Assembly: GCA_045632265.1 (NCBI GenBank)
Contig: JAZQWG010000002.1
Location: forward strand, 1-64,000
Reading direction: 5' to 3'
From: Scatosoma sp045632265
Lineage (GTDB): Bacteria; Bacillota; Clostridia; Christensenellales; Borkfalkiaceae
DNA length: 64,000 nucleotides
Below are positions 26,568-36,376 of the stretch, piece by piece. Every line of letters begins with the position of its first letter. Positions within the stretch are counted from its first letter, which is position 1. The notes under the pieces are model-generated. The model was not told where the DNA came from. It made no database searches and saw only the letters and a list, made by a program, of their open reading frames with translations. The translations under genes and the position numbers were made by a program.

Positions 26568-29500
26568 TTAGTCTTCTTTCTTTTTGCGAATAAACCAAGC
26601 AACAAGACCTACCATAGGCAATCCTGCCAATACGGAAAGCGAACCGTTGCAACCGTCACTAACTTGACCACCTGCCGCAAGACCAGCCATGTACTTATCG
26701 TACGCATCTTTGCTGGGTTTTACAGAACCCGTGAACGCTTCTTCATACGAAGAGCCGTCGCCGCTGGGTTGTTCTTCAGGGGTTTCAGGTTCGGTAGGTT
26801 CTTCTTCAGGCAATTCTTCCGTGAAGAAGTCGTCCGATTCGTCGCCGCCGATGTTGTCGTCTTCTTCTACAAGCAAATCGTCGTCTTCGTCAACTTCGGG
26901 CATTTCAATGCACATTACAACGTTCGACCAGTCGCTATCGAGAAGGAGCGCGCTGCCGCCTACTGCCTTCACTTGAAGCACGTCGCCGAATTCCAACGTA
27001 ACGGTAAGAGCCGTCGTCGTTTGTTCGTTGCCGTTGAGTTTATATACGTACGAGCTTGCGCCGTCAACTGCCGTCCAGCTTGCTACGTAGCCGTCAATCG
27101 TCACAACGGGAGCCGCCAACTTGTTTGCGCTGAGCGTTACCACGTTCGACCAGTTACTATCACTCGTCGTCGAGTTATTGCCGTTTGCTTTTACTTTCAA
27201 AGATTCGCCAACTTGCAACGTTACGGAAAGTTCCGTCGTCGTTTGTTCATTGCCGTTAATCGAGTAGGTGTAGCTTACTGCACCGTTTACTGCAGCCCAG
27301 CTTGCTACGTTGCCGTTAAGCGTGACTACGGGAGCGGTAAGTTGAGGAATTAGGCTATACGTAACTGCGTTCGACCAGTCACTATCGCTCGTCGTTGCGC
27401 CGTCGCCTACTGCTTTCACTACAACAGATTGACCAGGCGTGAGCGTTACGGAAAGTCCGTTAGCCGTTTGTTCAGCGCCGCCGTTGATCTTATAAACGTA
27501 TGCGGTTGCGCCGTCGATTTCCGTCCAGCTTGCTACGTTTTCGTTAAGCGTAACTACGGGAGCGGACAATTTGATTGCCGTTACTACGATGGTGAATTCT
27601 ACCGTGCCACCAATCGTTTCCAAGGTGAATTCGTTATTGCCTACGGGAAGCAATGCTACGTAATCGCCAAGGATTGTCAACGTGCCGTCAGCATAGGTGA
27701 ACGCGTTGTTGGACAAGCCATTAGCCGCGCCGTCACGAACGATGGAAAGAATTTCCATGTTTGCCGTGTCAATGCTGAACGTTACGTTCGTCTTGCTACC
27801 AACGGTTACCGACTTGCTCGCCGTACCGCTGATAGAAGGTGCTTGCGCTGCGCCAAGTTCGATTGCTACGTAAACGTCACCACCACGCGTGGAGATGATA
27901 AACAAGTTCACGTCATCGGTAAGCGTGAGCAAGTATTCTGCCTTAAACGTAAACGTGCATGCGTCTACGTCATATTCATAAGCGTTTTCGTTGAGCGCTT
28001 TCGTTGCGCCTTCACGTACAACTTGGATAACTGCTTCGCCGAAGAATTCGATATCGAATACTACGTCTTCGTTCGAGCCTTGTTCAAATACAAGTGTATC
28101 GTCGCCTACAACGATAGGTTCGTCAACGGGGTTAATCGTGATGGATACGCTTACGTCACCGCCTTCCGTATAGATTACGAAGGTGTACGTATCAGCTGCC
28201 AACGTTGCAAGGTATTCCTTGTTGATCGTCAAGGTGTTGTCAACGAAGCTGTAAGCTTGATCGTTGAGTGCAAGTTGCGTACCAAGACGGAGAACCGTAA
28301 GGATTTCCAAGCCGTCCGTATCAAGTGTGAACACTGCATTCGTTTCCGAATACTTCGTCATCGTTGCCGTCGTGTCACCCGAAAGAACGGGAGCTTTCAA
28401 CGACGTAACAACCACGGATACGGTTGCCGAGCCTTTTGCGGTAGTAATCTTGAATTCGTGCGTCTTTTCAGACAAGAGTGCCATGAAGTCGCCCTTAAAG
28501 GTCACTTTCATGCCTTCAGCAACTTCGGTAAGCGTGTAAGCCGCGGACTTAACGTTTTCTTCGCCCTTATCCGTCAAAAGCGTGATGCTGATAATTGTGT
28601 ACGTCTTGGTGTCGATGATGAAGGAAACGTCTTGGATCGCACCCATCGTGTGTGCCGCCGTGTTTTCACCAACAACTTCGGGCATGTACGCCGTATCGCC
28701 AGCGCCACCGCCACCGCCTTCGCCAGGATCTTTACCACCCATGACGTCAACAGCTATGTTGCCCTCAATCGTGTAAGTACCCTTTTCGCCAAGGGGATAT
28801 ACCCAACCGTCCAAAACAAGGTCTTGAATCGTAATCACGTAATCGAGCAAGTAGCCGCCGTTGTACATACCAGCCGTGTATTCCCATTCACCCGTCGTAG
28901 AGTTGATGAAGAAACCGTCGGTCTTGGAACGGAACGTGACAAGTTTGTTAGTAATGTCGATGCCTTGCGCTGCTGCAGATTCTCTCAAATCGTTGAGCAA
29001 GTTGCCCGTAATCGTTTCACCTGCGTTGATTTGTGCCGAGCCGTTTGCAAGGATAATTTGCGTTACGTCGTAATTCGCATATTCGTCGGAGTTGATAAGA
29101 ACAAGGTTGTCAATCTTAATCGTCGAACCTGCGCACGCCGTAATTGCAACTTTACCAGCCGTATTTACACCCGAGCAAAGAACAGTCGTGCTTGCAAGCC
29201 CGTTGATCGTAAGCGTCAACGTCAATTTGCCTTCTTGCGCTTCGAGTTTTACGTGTGCAGTAGGAGCGGACGTGTTCTCATAAACGAACAAGCCAGCCGC
29301 ATAAGGATTGAACGCAAGGTTGTAGCCATATACAGCACCCCAAGCGTTAAATACGATGGATTTTTGTAAATCTACCGAATAGCTCGTATTGTTGACAGCA
29401 ATCGATGCGATAGGAATCCATGCGCCTTCGTTCTTGTTGGTGATCGTCAAATCGTATTCTAAGATAAAGTTTTTATAAGTACCCGTCGATACCAACGTAC

Positions 29501-32291
29501 CACCGTCGGTGAACGTCAATTCGCCATTGCCGATAGAAACTGCCGAAGAAGTCTTTTCCCAACCGCTCAACGTGTTGGAATCAAACTTGGTGTATTGCGT
29601 CGTACCGGTGATTTCGATATCTTCACCACCAACGTCGCCACTATCGTCACCGCCACCACCTACGTTAGGATCGTTTGCAAGACGCAAGTTATCGAAATAA
29701 ATGTCCGTGACCGAAGTTGCAACGAATACCATAACGAAATTGCCCGTGCTTGCTACGGTATGAGGGAAATAGAACGTACCGCTTTGAGCTTGAAGCGAAA
29801 CGTGCTCTACCCCATCAAAATAATGAAGCTTACCGTTTTCCACGTAGAAGTCAAGCGCAATCGAATCATATTCGGTAGAAATCGTGCCATCAATACGGAT
29901 GTGAATTTCAAACCATTGGTTGTTCGTCGCTACCTTGTTGGAATACGTACCTTGCGTCACGTGACTGGTAGATGTTTCTATGGAGGCAACACCCGTCGTA
30001 CCCGTCGAAATTACAACACTTTCAAAGCCTTGCAACAACGTGCCGTCCGTGTTTTCGTCACCACCTACATCTGGCGTGTCGGGAGTATCGGGAACTTCGG
30101 GCGTATCGCCGCCTTCGCCACCGCTGATGTCAATCGTAACGGGACGGAAGTTGTCGAAATAAATAACGTCAACGCCCAAGGTGGACGAGGAAGCCGTCAC
30201 AACGAACGTGTTGCCCGAAAGCAATGCGTTAAACGTTTCTTTATCCAAAATCCACGTACCGCTCTTACCAGCGTATTCCTTGTGTTCAGCGCCAAAATAG
30301 TGCAACAAGGACAACGTCGAGTTTTCTACGTAGAAGTCAAATGCAACTGCATTGTGTTCGCCAAATTCCATCGAATCCAAATTCACTTGGATTTCAAACC
30401 ATTGTTGATTCGTCGTAAGTTTGTTGGAATAGTTACCTTCCGTCACGTGGTTGGTAGAGACGTCAACACTTTCTACACCAGCAGCAACGTTCATCTTAAC
30501 CGTTTCAAAGCTTTGGAACGCTTCGGGGTTGATTTCACCACCGCCAACTTCGGGCGTATCACCGCCTACGTCACCACCGCCAAGAAGCATGATGTTGTCA
30601 ACGTAAAGTTCGCAAGCAGCACCTACGGATAAGAAGAATTGACCACCTTCAAATTGAAGCGGGCAAGTAGGATCGTTTTCACGAGCCGCTTTACTAAGTT
30701 CAAGTTGTTCTACAATCGTTTCCATGGGAATGGAAACTTGGTTCCAACCGTTTTCCAATTGTTGCGCAAGCGTACTGTACAAGAAAAGGTTTACCGTTTC
30801 ACCGGGGTTGTAGATTTCCATATATACGCCGTCGTATGCAAGGAATTGTTCTTCCGTCAATACTGCGGCGCCTGCGGCATAATCAACAAGCAACGGGGTC
30901 ATATAGCTGTATGCGTTCAATACAAGTTTATACGAACCTTCACCTTCCGATTTAACGTACGTAACGCTTTCTCTCGTGCCGTTCGTACCAAACCAGTAGC
31001 CTGCTTCCCCTTCACAATTGTTAACAAGCATACCGCTCACCGTCGTTTCGGGAGCTTGGGGATAAGGATTTTCGTGCGCTGCAAGCCAAGTAATTTCGCC
31101 AGGAGCACCTTCGCCTACTGCGAATTCGCTCGTTTTACCTACTTTCAAGGAAGTATAGGACATATCGATTGCGCCCGTACCCGTGGAAACCCAGCCAAGA
31201 TAACCGTTTCTATCCGCTGCGGTGTTGTTCCACTTTTGCGCAAGAGCGTCGGTGACAAGACCATCTTTTGCCGTACCAAGAATGTAGCCGTTGCGTACGC
31301 CATTCACGTAAAGATCCGTGCCGCCATCTGCGTGTACGTAATAAGTAATGGTACCCGCGGGCGCAGGAAGGTTAATCCAACCGGAACCGTCTTGAGAACC
31401 GTCACCTTGACCGTCGCCACCAAATTGCGTAGCGTCCGTCCACGTATACGTTTGATCCGCGCCGCCATAGCAAATAAAGTTAGGTTGCGTGGTAGAGTGT
31501 CTATTCGTGCTCGTCGTCAATGCTTCTTTGCTGTCCGCACCGTAAACGAAGGAAAGTTTATTACCAGCAACGGGCGACGACCAAACGCTGTTCGTCACAA
31601 ACGTCGTTTCAAATACCAAAACTTCATCGTTTGCGAATTCATACGCTTTGTTCGAAGCAACGTATTTACCATTGTCCAATCCCGTCAAGGATGCCTTATT
31701 GCCATCCCACGAAACCGTTACGTTCGATTCGAAACCGTCTTCTATCTTTGCTTTTTCTTTTGCGTTTACGTTATCAATATAATATTCCGCAGTTTCCGCC
31801 GCAGATTGAACTATGCAAGAGATATAGCTGGGGCTACCTTCGACAAAGGAAGCGGGGTTTGCGTTAATCGTTTCTACGGGAAGGGTGAGCGTAGTCGTTT
31901 CGCCACCATTCGAGCTGCCAAAATATGCGCCAACTGCGTGCCAGTTCATCGTCATCGACGCCGTAATATCAAACGAAATCGATTCGTAAGATTGCAATTG
32001 AGCAGCCGTCATCGTGCCCACGGAAATATATGCCGTGAACCATTGCGTATTCGACGTGACGTACAACGACGTGTTGCCTTCCGTTACACCAACGTCAGAC
32101 ACCGTGCCGTAAACAGCTACGCCGTTGGTATCAACAGCAAAAGCATCCGTGGATTGCGTGCACGAATTCAATACGCTCGAATCAGCGGAAACGTCCGTCG
32201 TATAATCAATAAGCGCAACGCCTGCGCCAACGGAAGCCGTTAAAGCTACCGCCAGCGTGGCAAATAATTTTTTCATTGTGCTTTTTCTCAT
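26568..32291 (-). CDS. Giant multi-module carbohydrate-binding surface protein with GCxGS anchor
   Basis: 1907 residues; signal peptide (1 to about 37), start supported by AAGGAG 7 nt from ATG 32291. Modules by eye: a CBM-like beta sandwich (40-180), a laminin-G-like region (185-400), CBM-like sandwiches at about 415-575, 590-730 and 750-870 (the last two near-duplicates, each with 'TS.HVT.G.YSNK...NQWFEI' and ending YFDN), another sandwich (895-1065), an Ig-like region (1070-1190), four X2-like Ig repeats (1200-1575), three fibronectin-like repeats of ~70 residues each with DSDWSN or DSNWSN (1577-1787), an acidic Glu/Pro linker, then DGCNGS at 1879-1884, a membrane helix and RKKKED. No catalytic motif recognised, so a scaffold or glycan-capture role is inferred. 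It lies between the two permease genes of one transport operon. Confidence 0.8.
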   Translation of the reverse strand: MRKSTMKKLFATLAVALTASVGAGVALIDYTTDVSADSSVLNSCTQSTDAFAVDTNGVAVYGTVSDVGVTEGNTSLYVTSNTQWFTAYISVGTMTAAQLQSYESISFDITASMTMNWHAVGAYFGSSNGGETTTLTLPVETINANPASFVEGSPSYISCIVQSAAETAEYYIDNVNAKEKAKIEDGFESNVTVSWDGNKASLTGLDNGKYVASNKAYEFANDEVLVFETTFVTNSVWSSPVAGNKLSFVYGADSKEALTTSTNRHSTTQPNFICYGGADQTYTWTDATQFGGDGQGDGSQDGSGWINLPAPAGTITYYVHADGGTDLYVNGVRNGYILGTAKDGLVTDALAQKWNNTAADRNGYLGWVSTGTGAIDMSYTSLKVGKTSEFAVGEGAPGEITWLAAHENPYPQAPETTVSGMLVNNCEGEAGYWFGTNGTRESVTYVKSEGEGSYKLVLNAYSYMTPLLVDYAAGAAVLTEEQFLAYDGVYMEIYNPGETVNLFLYSTLAQQLENGWNQVSIPMETIVEQLELSKAARENDPTCPLQFEGGQFFLSVGAACELYVDNIMLLGGGDVGGDTPEVGGGEINPEAFQSFETVKMNVAAGVESVDVSTNHVTEGNYSNKLTTNQQWFEIQVNLDSMEFGEHNAVAFDFYVENSTLSLLHYFGAEHKEYAGKSGTWILDKETFNALLSGNTFVVTASSSTLGVDVIYFDNFRPVTIDISGGEGGDTPEVPDTPDTPDVGGDENTDGTLLQGFESVVISTGTTGVASIETSTSHVTQGTYSNKVATNNQWFEIHIRIDGTISTEYDSIALDFYVENGKLHYFDGVEHVSLQAQSGTFYFPHTVASTGNFVMVFVATSVTDIYFDNLRLANDPNVGGGGDDSGDVGGEDIEITGTTQYTKFDSNTLSGWEKTSSAVSIGNGELTFTDGGTLVSTGTYKNFILEYDLTITNKNEGAWIPIASIAVNNTSYSVDLQKSIVFNAWGAVYGYNLAFNPYAAGLFVYENTSAPTAHVKLEAQEGKLTLTLTINGLASTTVLCSGVNTAGKVAITACAGSTIKIDNLVLINSDEYANYDVTQIILANGSAQINAGETITGNLLNDLRESAAAQGIDITNKLVTFRSKTDGFFINSTTGEWEYTAGMYNGGYLLDYVITIQDLVLDGWVYPLGEKGTYTIEGNIAVDVMGGKDPGEGGGGGAGDTAYMPEVVGENTAAHTMGAIQDVSFIIDTKTYTIISITLLTDKGEENVKSAAYTLTEVAEGMKVTFKGDFMALLSEKTHEFKITTAKGSATVSVVVTSLKAPVLSGDTTATMTKYSETNAVFTLDTDGLEILTVLRLGTQLALNDQAYSFVDNTLTINKEYLATLAADTYTFVIYTEGGDVSVSITINPVDEPIVVGDDTLVFEQGSNEDVVFDIEFFGEAVIQVVREGATKALNENAYEYDVDACTFTFKAEYLLTLTDDVNLFIISTRGGDVYVAIELGAAQAPSISGTASKSVTVGSKTNVTFSIDTANMEILSIVRDGAANGLSNNAFTYADGTLTILGDYVALLPVGNNEFTLETIGGTVEFTIVVTAIKLSAPVVTLNENVASWTEIDGATAYVYKINGGAEQTANGLSVTLTPGQSVVVKAVGDGATTSDSDWSNAVTYSLIPQLTAPVVTLNGNVASWAAVNGAVSYTYSINGNEQTTTELSVTLQVGESLKVKANGNNSTTSDSNWSNVVTLSANKLAAPVVTIDGYVASWTAVDGASSYVYKLNGNEQTTTALTVTLEFGDVLQVKAVGGSALLLDSDWSNVVMCIEMPEVDEDDDLLVEEDDNIGGDESDDFFTEELPEEEPTEPETPEEQPSGDGSSYEEAFTGSVKPSKDAYDKYMAGLAAGGQVSDGCNGSLSVLAGLPMVGLVAWFIRKKKED

Positions 32292-32367
32292 TTTATTACT
32301 CCTTATAATCTATATAAGCGTTTATGAGGAAATTTTCTCCTCTTTATGGATATCTTTGTCTATCCGA

Positions 32368-33399
32368 TTAGAATTCTACGTTAGGAATCATCTTTTCCAT
32401 GATATATTTAATACCTTGGATGATAGGAATACCTACGATACTGCAAACTACGCCGGCTGCTGCCGCGTCGTACAAGCGGTTGTTGTTAACTTGTTCAACG
32501 ATGTAGTATGCCAAAGTGTACGTAGAGTTGTTAGGTCCACCCTTCGTCAACAACATGGGTTGCAAGAAGAGCGTAAACATAACCATAGAACCCGTCACGA
32601 ACAACGTCGATACCGTCGAGAAGATAAGCGGAACTACGATTTGGATAAATTCGCGGAACATACCGATACCGTCGATTTTACCTGCTTCAAATACTTCGGT
32701 GGGGATTCTCGCAATCGTACCAGAGAGCAAGAGTACGTTATAACCGATACCTGCCCACAAACAGTAAACGAAAATCATCAACATCGCCGTGCCTTCCGTA
32801 CCGAAGAAACCGTTTTCAGGTAAGCTAAACCCAATCTTATCCAACACGCTGTACAAAGGACCAAACGTGTTATCAAACATGAATTTGAAAACCATGGTCA
32901 ATACAACGACGGAAATGATGTTGGGCAAGAAGAAGATAATACGGAAAACCTTTTCCATAAAGACCTTCTTAAATAATAAGTACGCGCACACGATAGAGAT
33001 GGGCAACAATATAAAGTTGTTGAACACGAAGAATAACAGCGAGTTGATAACCGCGTGTTTTAATTGGCCCGATTCGGATGCGAACGCCTTAAAGAAGTTT
33101 AAGTAGTTTCTCATACCAACGTAAACTTCGCCACCCGTTCTGAACGAAAAGCCTTGGAAAGATTTGATAACCGTGTTAAAGTTGATGAACACCCAAAATA
33201 CAAGGAAGTGCAAAATAGGATAAGCGAGCATGCTTACAATGAAAATTTTGCGTTGTCTTGCCATTTTTTGCTTTTGGGGAACAACAGGCTTATATTCTTG
33301 TTGTTTCTTCTCTCCAAATAAAATCGGCTCTAAGTCCTTGTAATCCACTTCAATGTTGCTACTCACGGTGTTACCAGAGTGCATTTCTTTGTTTTCCAT
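32368..33399 (-). CDS. Carbohydrate ABC transporter permease, MalF type
   Basis: CUT1-type sugar importer subunit. The 343-residue protein has a hydrophilic N-terminal cytoplasmic extension (about 60 residues) before the first helix, as MalF/UgpA homologues often do, six helices, and the EAA motif EAGKIDGIGMFREFIQIVVP. Start chosen at ATG 33399 because AGGAG lies 9 nt upstream; a TTG two codons earlier is inside that spacer. Works with the binding protein (34769) and the MalG-type partner (25658). A GC hairpin (ACGGC-ATA-GCCGT, 33461-33473) in the 82-bp gap before it lacks a T run and could be an RNA-processing or stability element. Confidence 0.93.
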   Translation of the reverse strand: MENKEMHSGNTVSSNIEVDYKDLEPILFGEKKQQEYKPVVPQKQKMARQRKIFIVSMLAYPILHFLVFWVFINFNTVIKSFQGFSFRTGGEVYVGMRNYLNFFKAFASESGQLKHAVINSLLFFVFNNFILLPISIVCAYLLFKKVFMEKVFRIIFFLPNIISVVVLTMVFKFMFDNTFGPLYSVLDKIGFSLPENGFFGTEGTAMLMIFVYCLWAGIGYNVLLLSGTIARIPTEVFEAGKIDGIGMFREFIQIVVPLIFSTVSTLFVTGSMVMFTLFLQPMLLTKGGPNNSTYTLAYYIVEQVNNNRLYDAAAAGVVCSIVGIPIIQGIKYIMEKMIPNVEF

Positions 33400-33481
33400 A
33401 GACAAAAGCTCCTATTGTTTTCGTAGTAGTTTTTACGGTCCCTCTCCAAAGACCTTTTTAACGGCTATGCCGTGTACGTTA

Positions 33482-34750
33482 TTATTTTATGGTGATGAAT
33501 GCGCCGTCACCGGGCGATAACTTCAAACGGAATTCCCCGTTTTCGTTTTTAAGCTTCGTTTTCTTGCCCGCTTGCGTCACGCAAATTTTGTTTACGCCGT
33601 TTAAGGTCAAGTTCACTTCGCAATCTACGTGCATACAAGGATCGGCGTGGTTGGCGATGAAAAGTGCATTTTTTCCATCTTTGTTTTTCAACACACCAAC
33701 AAGTGCGTCTTCCGTTGCCGTCACGTTATTGATAAGCTCGTGCTGCGTTAAAGGATTTTGTAAAGTTGTATAGTAAAGGTTTTCTTTTGCGTTAGTCCCC
33801 GTGATGGGCATTACGCCGTCGTAATCGTAGGTGACGAATTCCTTTTCAAACTTCTCAATTTCCTTATGGATTTTTTGGGAATAGTAGTAGATGTCCGTCG
33901 GTTTGCCGTCGGGGGTTAAAAACGATCCGTCTACCGTCAACGCCTTATCTTCCGTGGGTGGCCAGTAGCAGAAATGTTGAATCCCCTTTACGCCGTACGC
34001 AAAGCACGACATAATTTGCCAACGGAGCCCCGCTTCATCAGGGCGGCGGGTGTAGGGCGAATAGCTCATCGATTGAATAAACGTCCAAAGGGGAACGCCC
34101 TTCTTTTTCGCCGCTTCCGCGCACAATTCCAAATTATACAAATAATCTTTATGAAGGGTGGGTTGTTTATTTTCGTCGTATATAAGCGGATACAAATCGT
34201 AAGACAAACGCTTGATATTCATATTCATAAACACGTCCAAGTAATCTTGTTCAAACGTGTCGCCGTCCGTAAACTTGCCGTCTTCTTTCGTAACGTGTAC
34301 GGGGAAAAGATTCATAAAACAATCTTTATCCGGCAAGTACTTATCCCAAACTTCATTGATTTCTCTACACCAAGGCAAATCCTCTTTATGCGGTTCGTCC
34401 TTCATAAGCACGCCGTAGAAGGATTTGAACTTCGTGTATTTTTTTAAGTACTCTTTCGTGGCTTCTTCGTCACCCGAAAGCATTAAATCTCTAATCTTGG
34501 TATCCCAAACGTAGAAGCCTACCCCCGCCTTTTCGGCATGAGCGAGCGCTCGTTCGTTGGGATTTTTTCCGTCGATATCCACGGCGCTTCTTTCATATAT
34601 TGCATACGCGACGCGGATACCGCTCTTTTTCAATAATTTATATTGTTCTAACGTACAGAAATCTTCGCCACCTTCCGTTTGAGCAGGTTTAGGCGAAACC
34701 CATGCGCCGATATGAACACGCTTTTGCGTTTTATCTACGCTTTTTTTCAT
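33482..34750 (-). CDS. Cytosolic glycosidase-like TIM-barrel protein (intracellular KDEP protein)
   Basis: 422 residues without any signal peptide, so intracellular. Alternating strand/helix pattern of a barrel. KDEP at about residue 117, YDLYPLIYD, WTFIQSMSY at about 220-228, and AYGVKGIQHFCYW at about 250-262 are shared with the extracellular lipoprotein at 23916-25634, as is a C-terminal beta domain ending SPGDGAFITIK. Such DEP and W-F-Q patterns recall clan-A glycoside hydrolases (GH5/GH39/GH42-like), but I do not recognise the family. Position between the binding protein and the permease suggests it cleaves or remodels the imported oligosaccharide. The ribosome site is poor (GGGG about 10 nt upstream). 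Confidence 0.75.
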   Translation of the reverse strand: MKKSVDKTQKRVHIGAWVSPKPAQTEGGEDFCTLEQYKLLKKSGIRVAYAIYERSAVDIDGKNPNERALAHAEKAGVGFYVWDTKIRDLMLSGDEEATKEYLKKYTKFKSFYGVLMKDEPHKEDLPWCREINEVWDKYLPDKDCFMNLFPVHVTKEDGKFTDGDTFEQDYLDVFMNMNIKRLSYDLYPLIYDENKQPTLHKDYLYNLELCAEAAKKKGVPLWTFIQSMSYSPYTRRPDEAGLRWQIMSCFAYGVKGIQHFCYWPPTEDKALTVDGSFLTPDGKPTDIYYYSQKIHKEIEKFEKEFVTYDYDGVMPITGTNAKENLYYTTLQNPLTQHELINNVTATEDALVGVLKNKDGKNALFIANHADPCMHVDCEVNLTLNGVNKICVTQAGKKTKLKNENGEFRLKLSPGDGAFITIK

Positions 34751-34768
34751 TTTTTAAGAACCCCACTT

Positions 34769-36253
34769 TTATTCGGTCACAAGTTTGTAGGAATCCCACC
34801 AGCCATTATATACGTAGGTAGCGCACTTCGAGCAAGCTTCCGCTGCCGTGTATTCGCCGGAAATCATACCAACGTAAGGATTGCCAAGGTCAGGCCATTT
34901 ACCAAAGATACTTACCCATTGAATAGGGTTGGACGAGTAGTGGTAAACGGTTTTGCTCGTACGATAAAGTTCAATACACGATTTCGAGAAGTTGGACAAG
35001 TTCATTGCATTCAAATCCAATTCGTCAACGTATTGGAAAGGACGAAGACCACCAGTCATACGGGTGAACGTTTCGCAAGCTTCACGAGAGTTGATGTACT
35101 TCATGAATTCCATAGCGGCTTCAATGTTGGGTGCGTTTTTGGGAACGCAGAAGAAGTCGCCTGCCGAAGATGCGTTGATAGGAATGTATTCGCCCGTTGC
35201 AGGATCTTTTTGAGCACCTTCCAAGTAAGGCGTACGCATCATGCGCATCTCGAAGCCGTCGGGCATAACGTTTGCCATTTCTTGTTCAAGCCAAGCACCG
35301 TTGGGCATCATTGCCGCTTTACCGTTGATGAACGCGAGCTGTGCAACCGTATATTCCGCACCTACTGCACCCGAGATAGAGTTCTTCGGGAAACCGGGGT
35401 TCGCTTCGTTTACAACCAAGTTGCTGAAAATTTCAAGAGCTTGCACACGACCTTCTTGCAAATAAACTTCGGGCGAGCCGTAATCGGTTGCCGAAACTTG
35501 GTCGTTTTCAAACTTGAACGTTCCGTCTTCATTTCTCGGAGCACCGAAGTTGAAGAAATCTTGGAAGGCATCAGCACCTTCGTATTGCGCCCACCAGTTT
35601 TCTACGAGGAAATCCCAATAGCTTGCGTATTTACCCGACCAAGCGAAGGGAGCGATGTCGTTGTTCTTGTCGGCGTCGTTGTTGCAAGGCAATGCTTTGA
35701 TTTGATCGCAAAGCGCATACAATTCGTCAACCGTTTCAGGAACTTTCCAACCGTTTTGTTCGAACATCGTGTGGTTGTAGATAAGGCCGTTTGCGCCGTC
35801 CGTCCAAGGAATTACGTAATAGTGTCCGTTTACACGGCCGTAATCACGAAGACCTTCGTTCATAAACGCGGCAATCGTGTTTCCTCTTTCAATCTTCGTT
35901 TGATAGATGGCATCAAGTTCAGCAAGGTAGCCACGAGCCGCCCATTCTTGCCAGTTCGTGTCCAAACTGAAGAAAATATCAGGGACTTCGTTGTCCGTTG
36001 CCAAACGAGTCCCGATTTCCGCGGTCATCGTCGGTTCGCCTTCCAACTGGAATTCGTAGTCCATGTTAGGATACTTTTCCTTGAAGTCCTCGCACCATTG
36101 TTCCAAGAATGCACGACCATAACCCGTTTCAGCAAACGCTACCCAAATTACGTTTGCGCCCGTCAAAGCATCGCAACCCGCAAAAGCAGCTGCGGTAGAT
36201 GCGGCGAGCACGCCAGTCAATGCACAGGAAATAATACGTCTTTTTGTTGCCAT
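34769..36253 (-). CDS. Sugar ABC transporter substrate-binding lipoprotein
   Basis: Family-1 extracellular solute-binding protein, 494 residues. Type II signal peptide with lipobox AFAGC (Cys at about residue 26). The usual landmarks of the family are visible: TEIGTRLATDN-like segment, VPDIFFSLD, the YYVIPWTDGANGLIYN strand, and ALEFM-type INSREACETF near the C-terminus. I start at ATG 36253, which has GGAG 8 nt upstream; the frame is open 24 codons further but without a ribosome site and with a non-signal sequence. First gene of the glycan operon, directly behind a promoter with palindromic operators. Many aromatic residues fit an oligosaccharide ligand. Confidence 0.93.
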   Translation of the reverse strand: MATKRRIISCALTGVLAASTAAAFAGCDALTGANVIWVAFAETGYGRAFLEQWCEDFKEKYPNMDYEFQLEGEPTMTAEIGTRLATDNEVPDIFFSLDTNWQEWAARGYLAELDAIYQTKIERGNTIAAFMNEGLRDYGRVNGHYYVIPWTDGANGLIYNHTMFEQNGWKVPETVDELYALCDQIKALPCNNDADKNNDIAPFAWSGKYASYWDFLVENWWAQYEGADAFQDFFNFGAPRNEDGTFKFENDQVSATDYGSPEVYLQEGRVQALEIFSNLVVNEANPGFPKNSISGAVGAEYTVAQLAFINGKAAMMPNGAWLEQEMANVMPDGFEMRMMRTPYLEGAQKDPATGEYIPINASSAGDFFCVPKNAPNIEAAMEFMKYINSREACETFTRMTGGLRPFQYVDELDLNAMNLSNFSKSCIELYRTSKTVYHYSSNPIQWVSIFGKWPDLGNPYVGMISGEYTAAEACSKCATYVYNGWWDSYKLVTE

Positions 36254-36340
36254 ATCTTTTTCTCCTTCTAAAAATGCAAATTTTCCTATTTCAAAATGCA
36301 ATAAATGCACAAGTGCTACACGCACCCGCCTTATTACTCG

Positions 36341-36368
36341 CGCGTATTATTACGCGATAATGCATTAT
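36341..36368 (-). promoter_or_regulatory. Twin palindromic operator at the transcription start of the glycan operon
   Basis: Two abutting inverted repeats: CGCGTATTATTACGCG (36341-36356, 6-bp arms with 4-nt centre) and the perfect 12-bp palindrome ATAATGCATTAT (36357-36368). They begin about 9 nt after the -10 element, covering roughly +2 to +29, which is where a repressor would block initiation. The binding protein is unknown; the AraC gene just upstream is one candidate, although AraC sites are usually direct repeats further upstream. Confidence 0.55.
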
Positions 36369-36376
36369 GCAGTTTA

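Noticed and set aside
27429..32243. Several plus-strand open frames of 300-650 codons
   Set aside because: Antisense shadows of the 1907-residue surface gene, with compositions unlike proteins and no promoter or ribosome site.
33461..33473. GC hairpin ACGGC-ATA-GCCGT between the TIM-barrel gene and the MalF permease gene
   Set aside because: There is no T run after it on the minus strand, so I do not call it a terminator.
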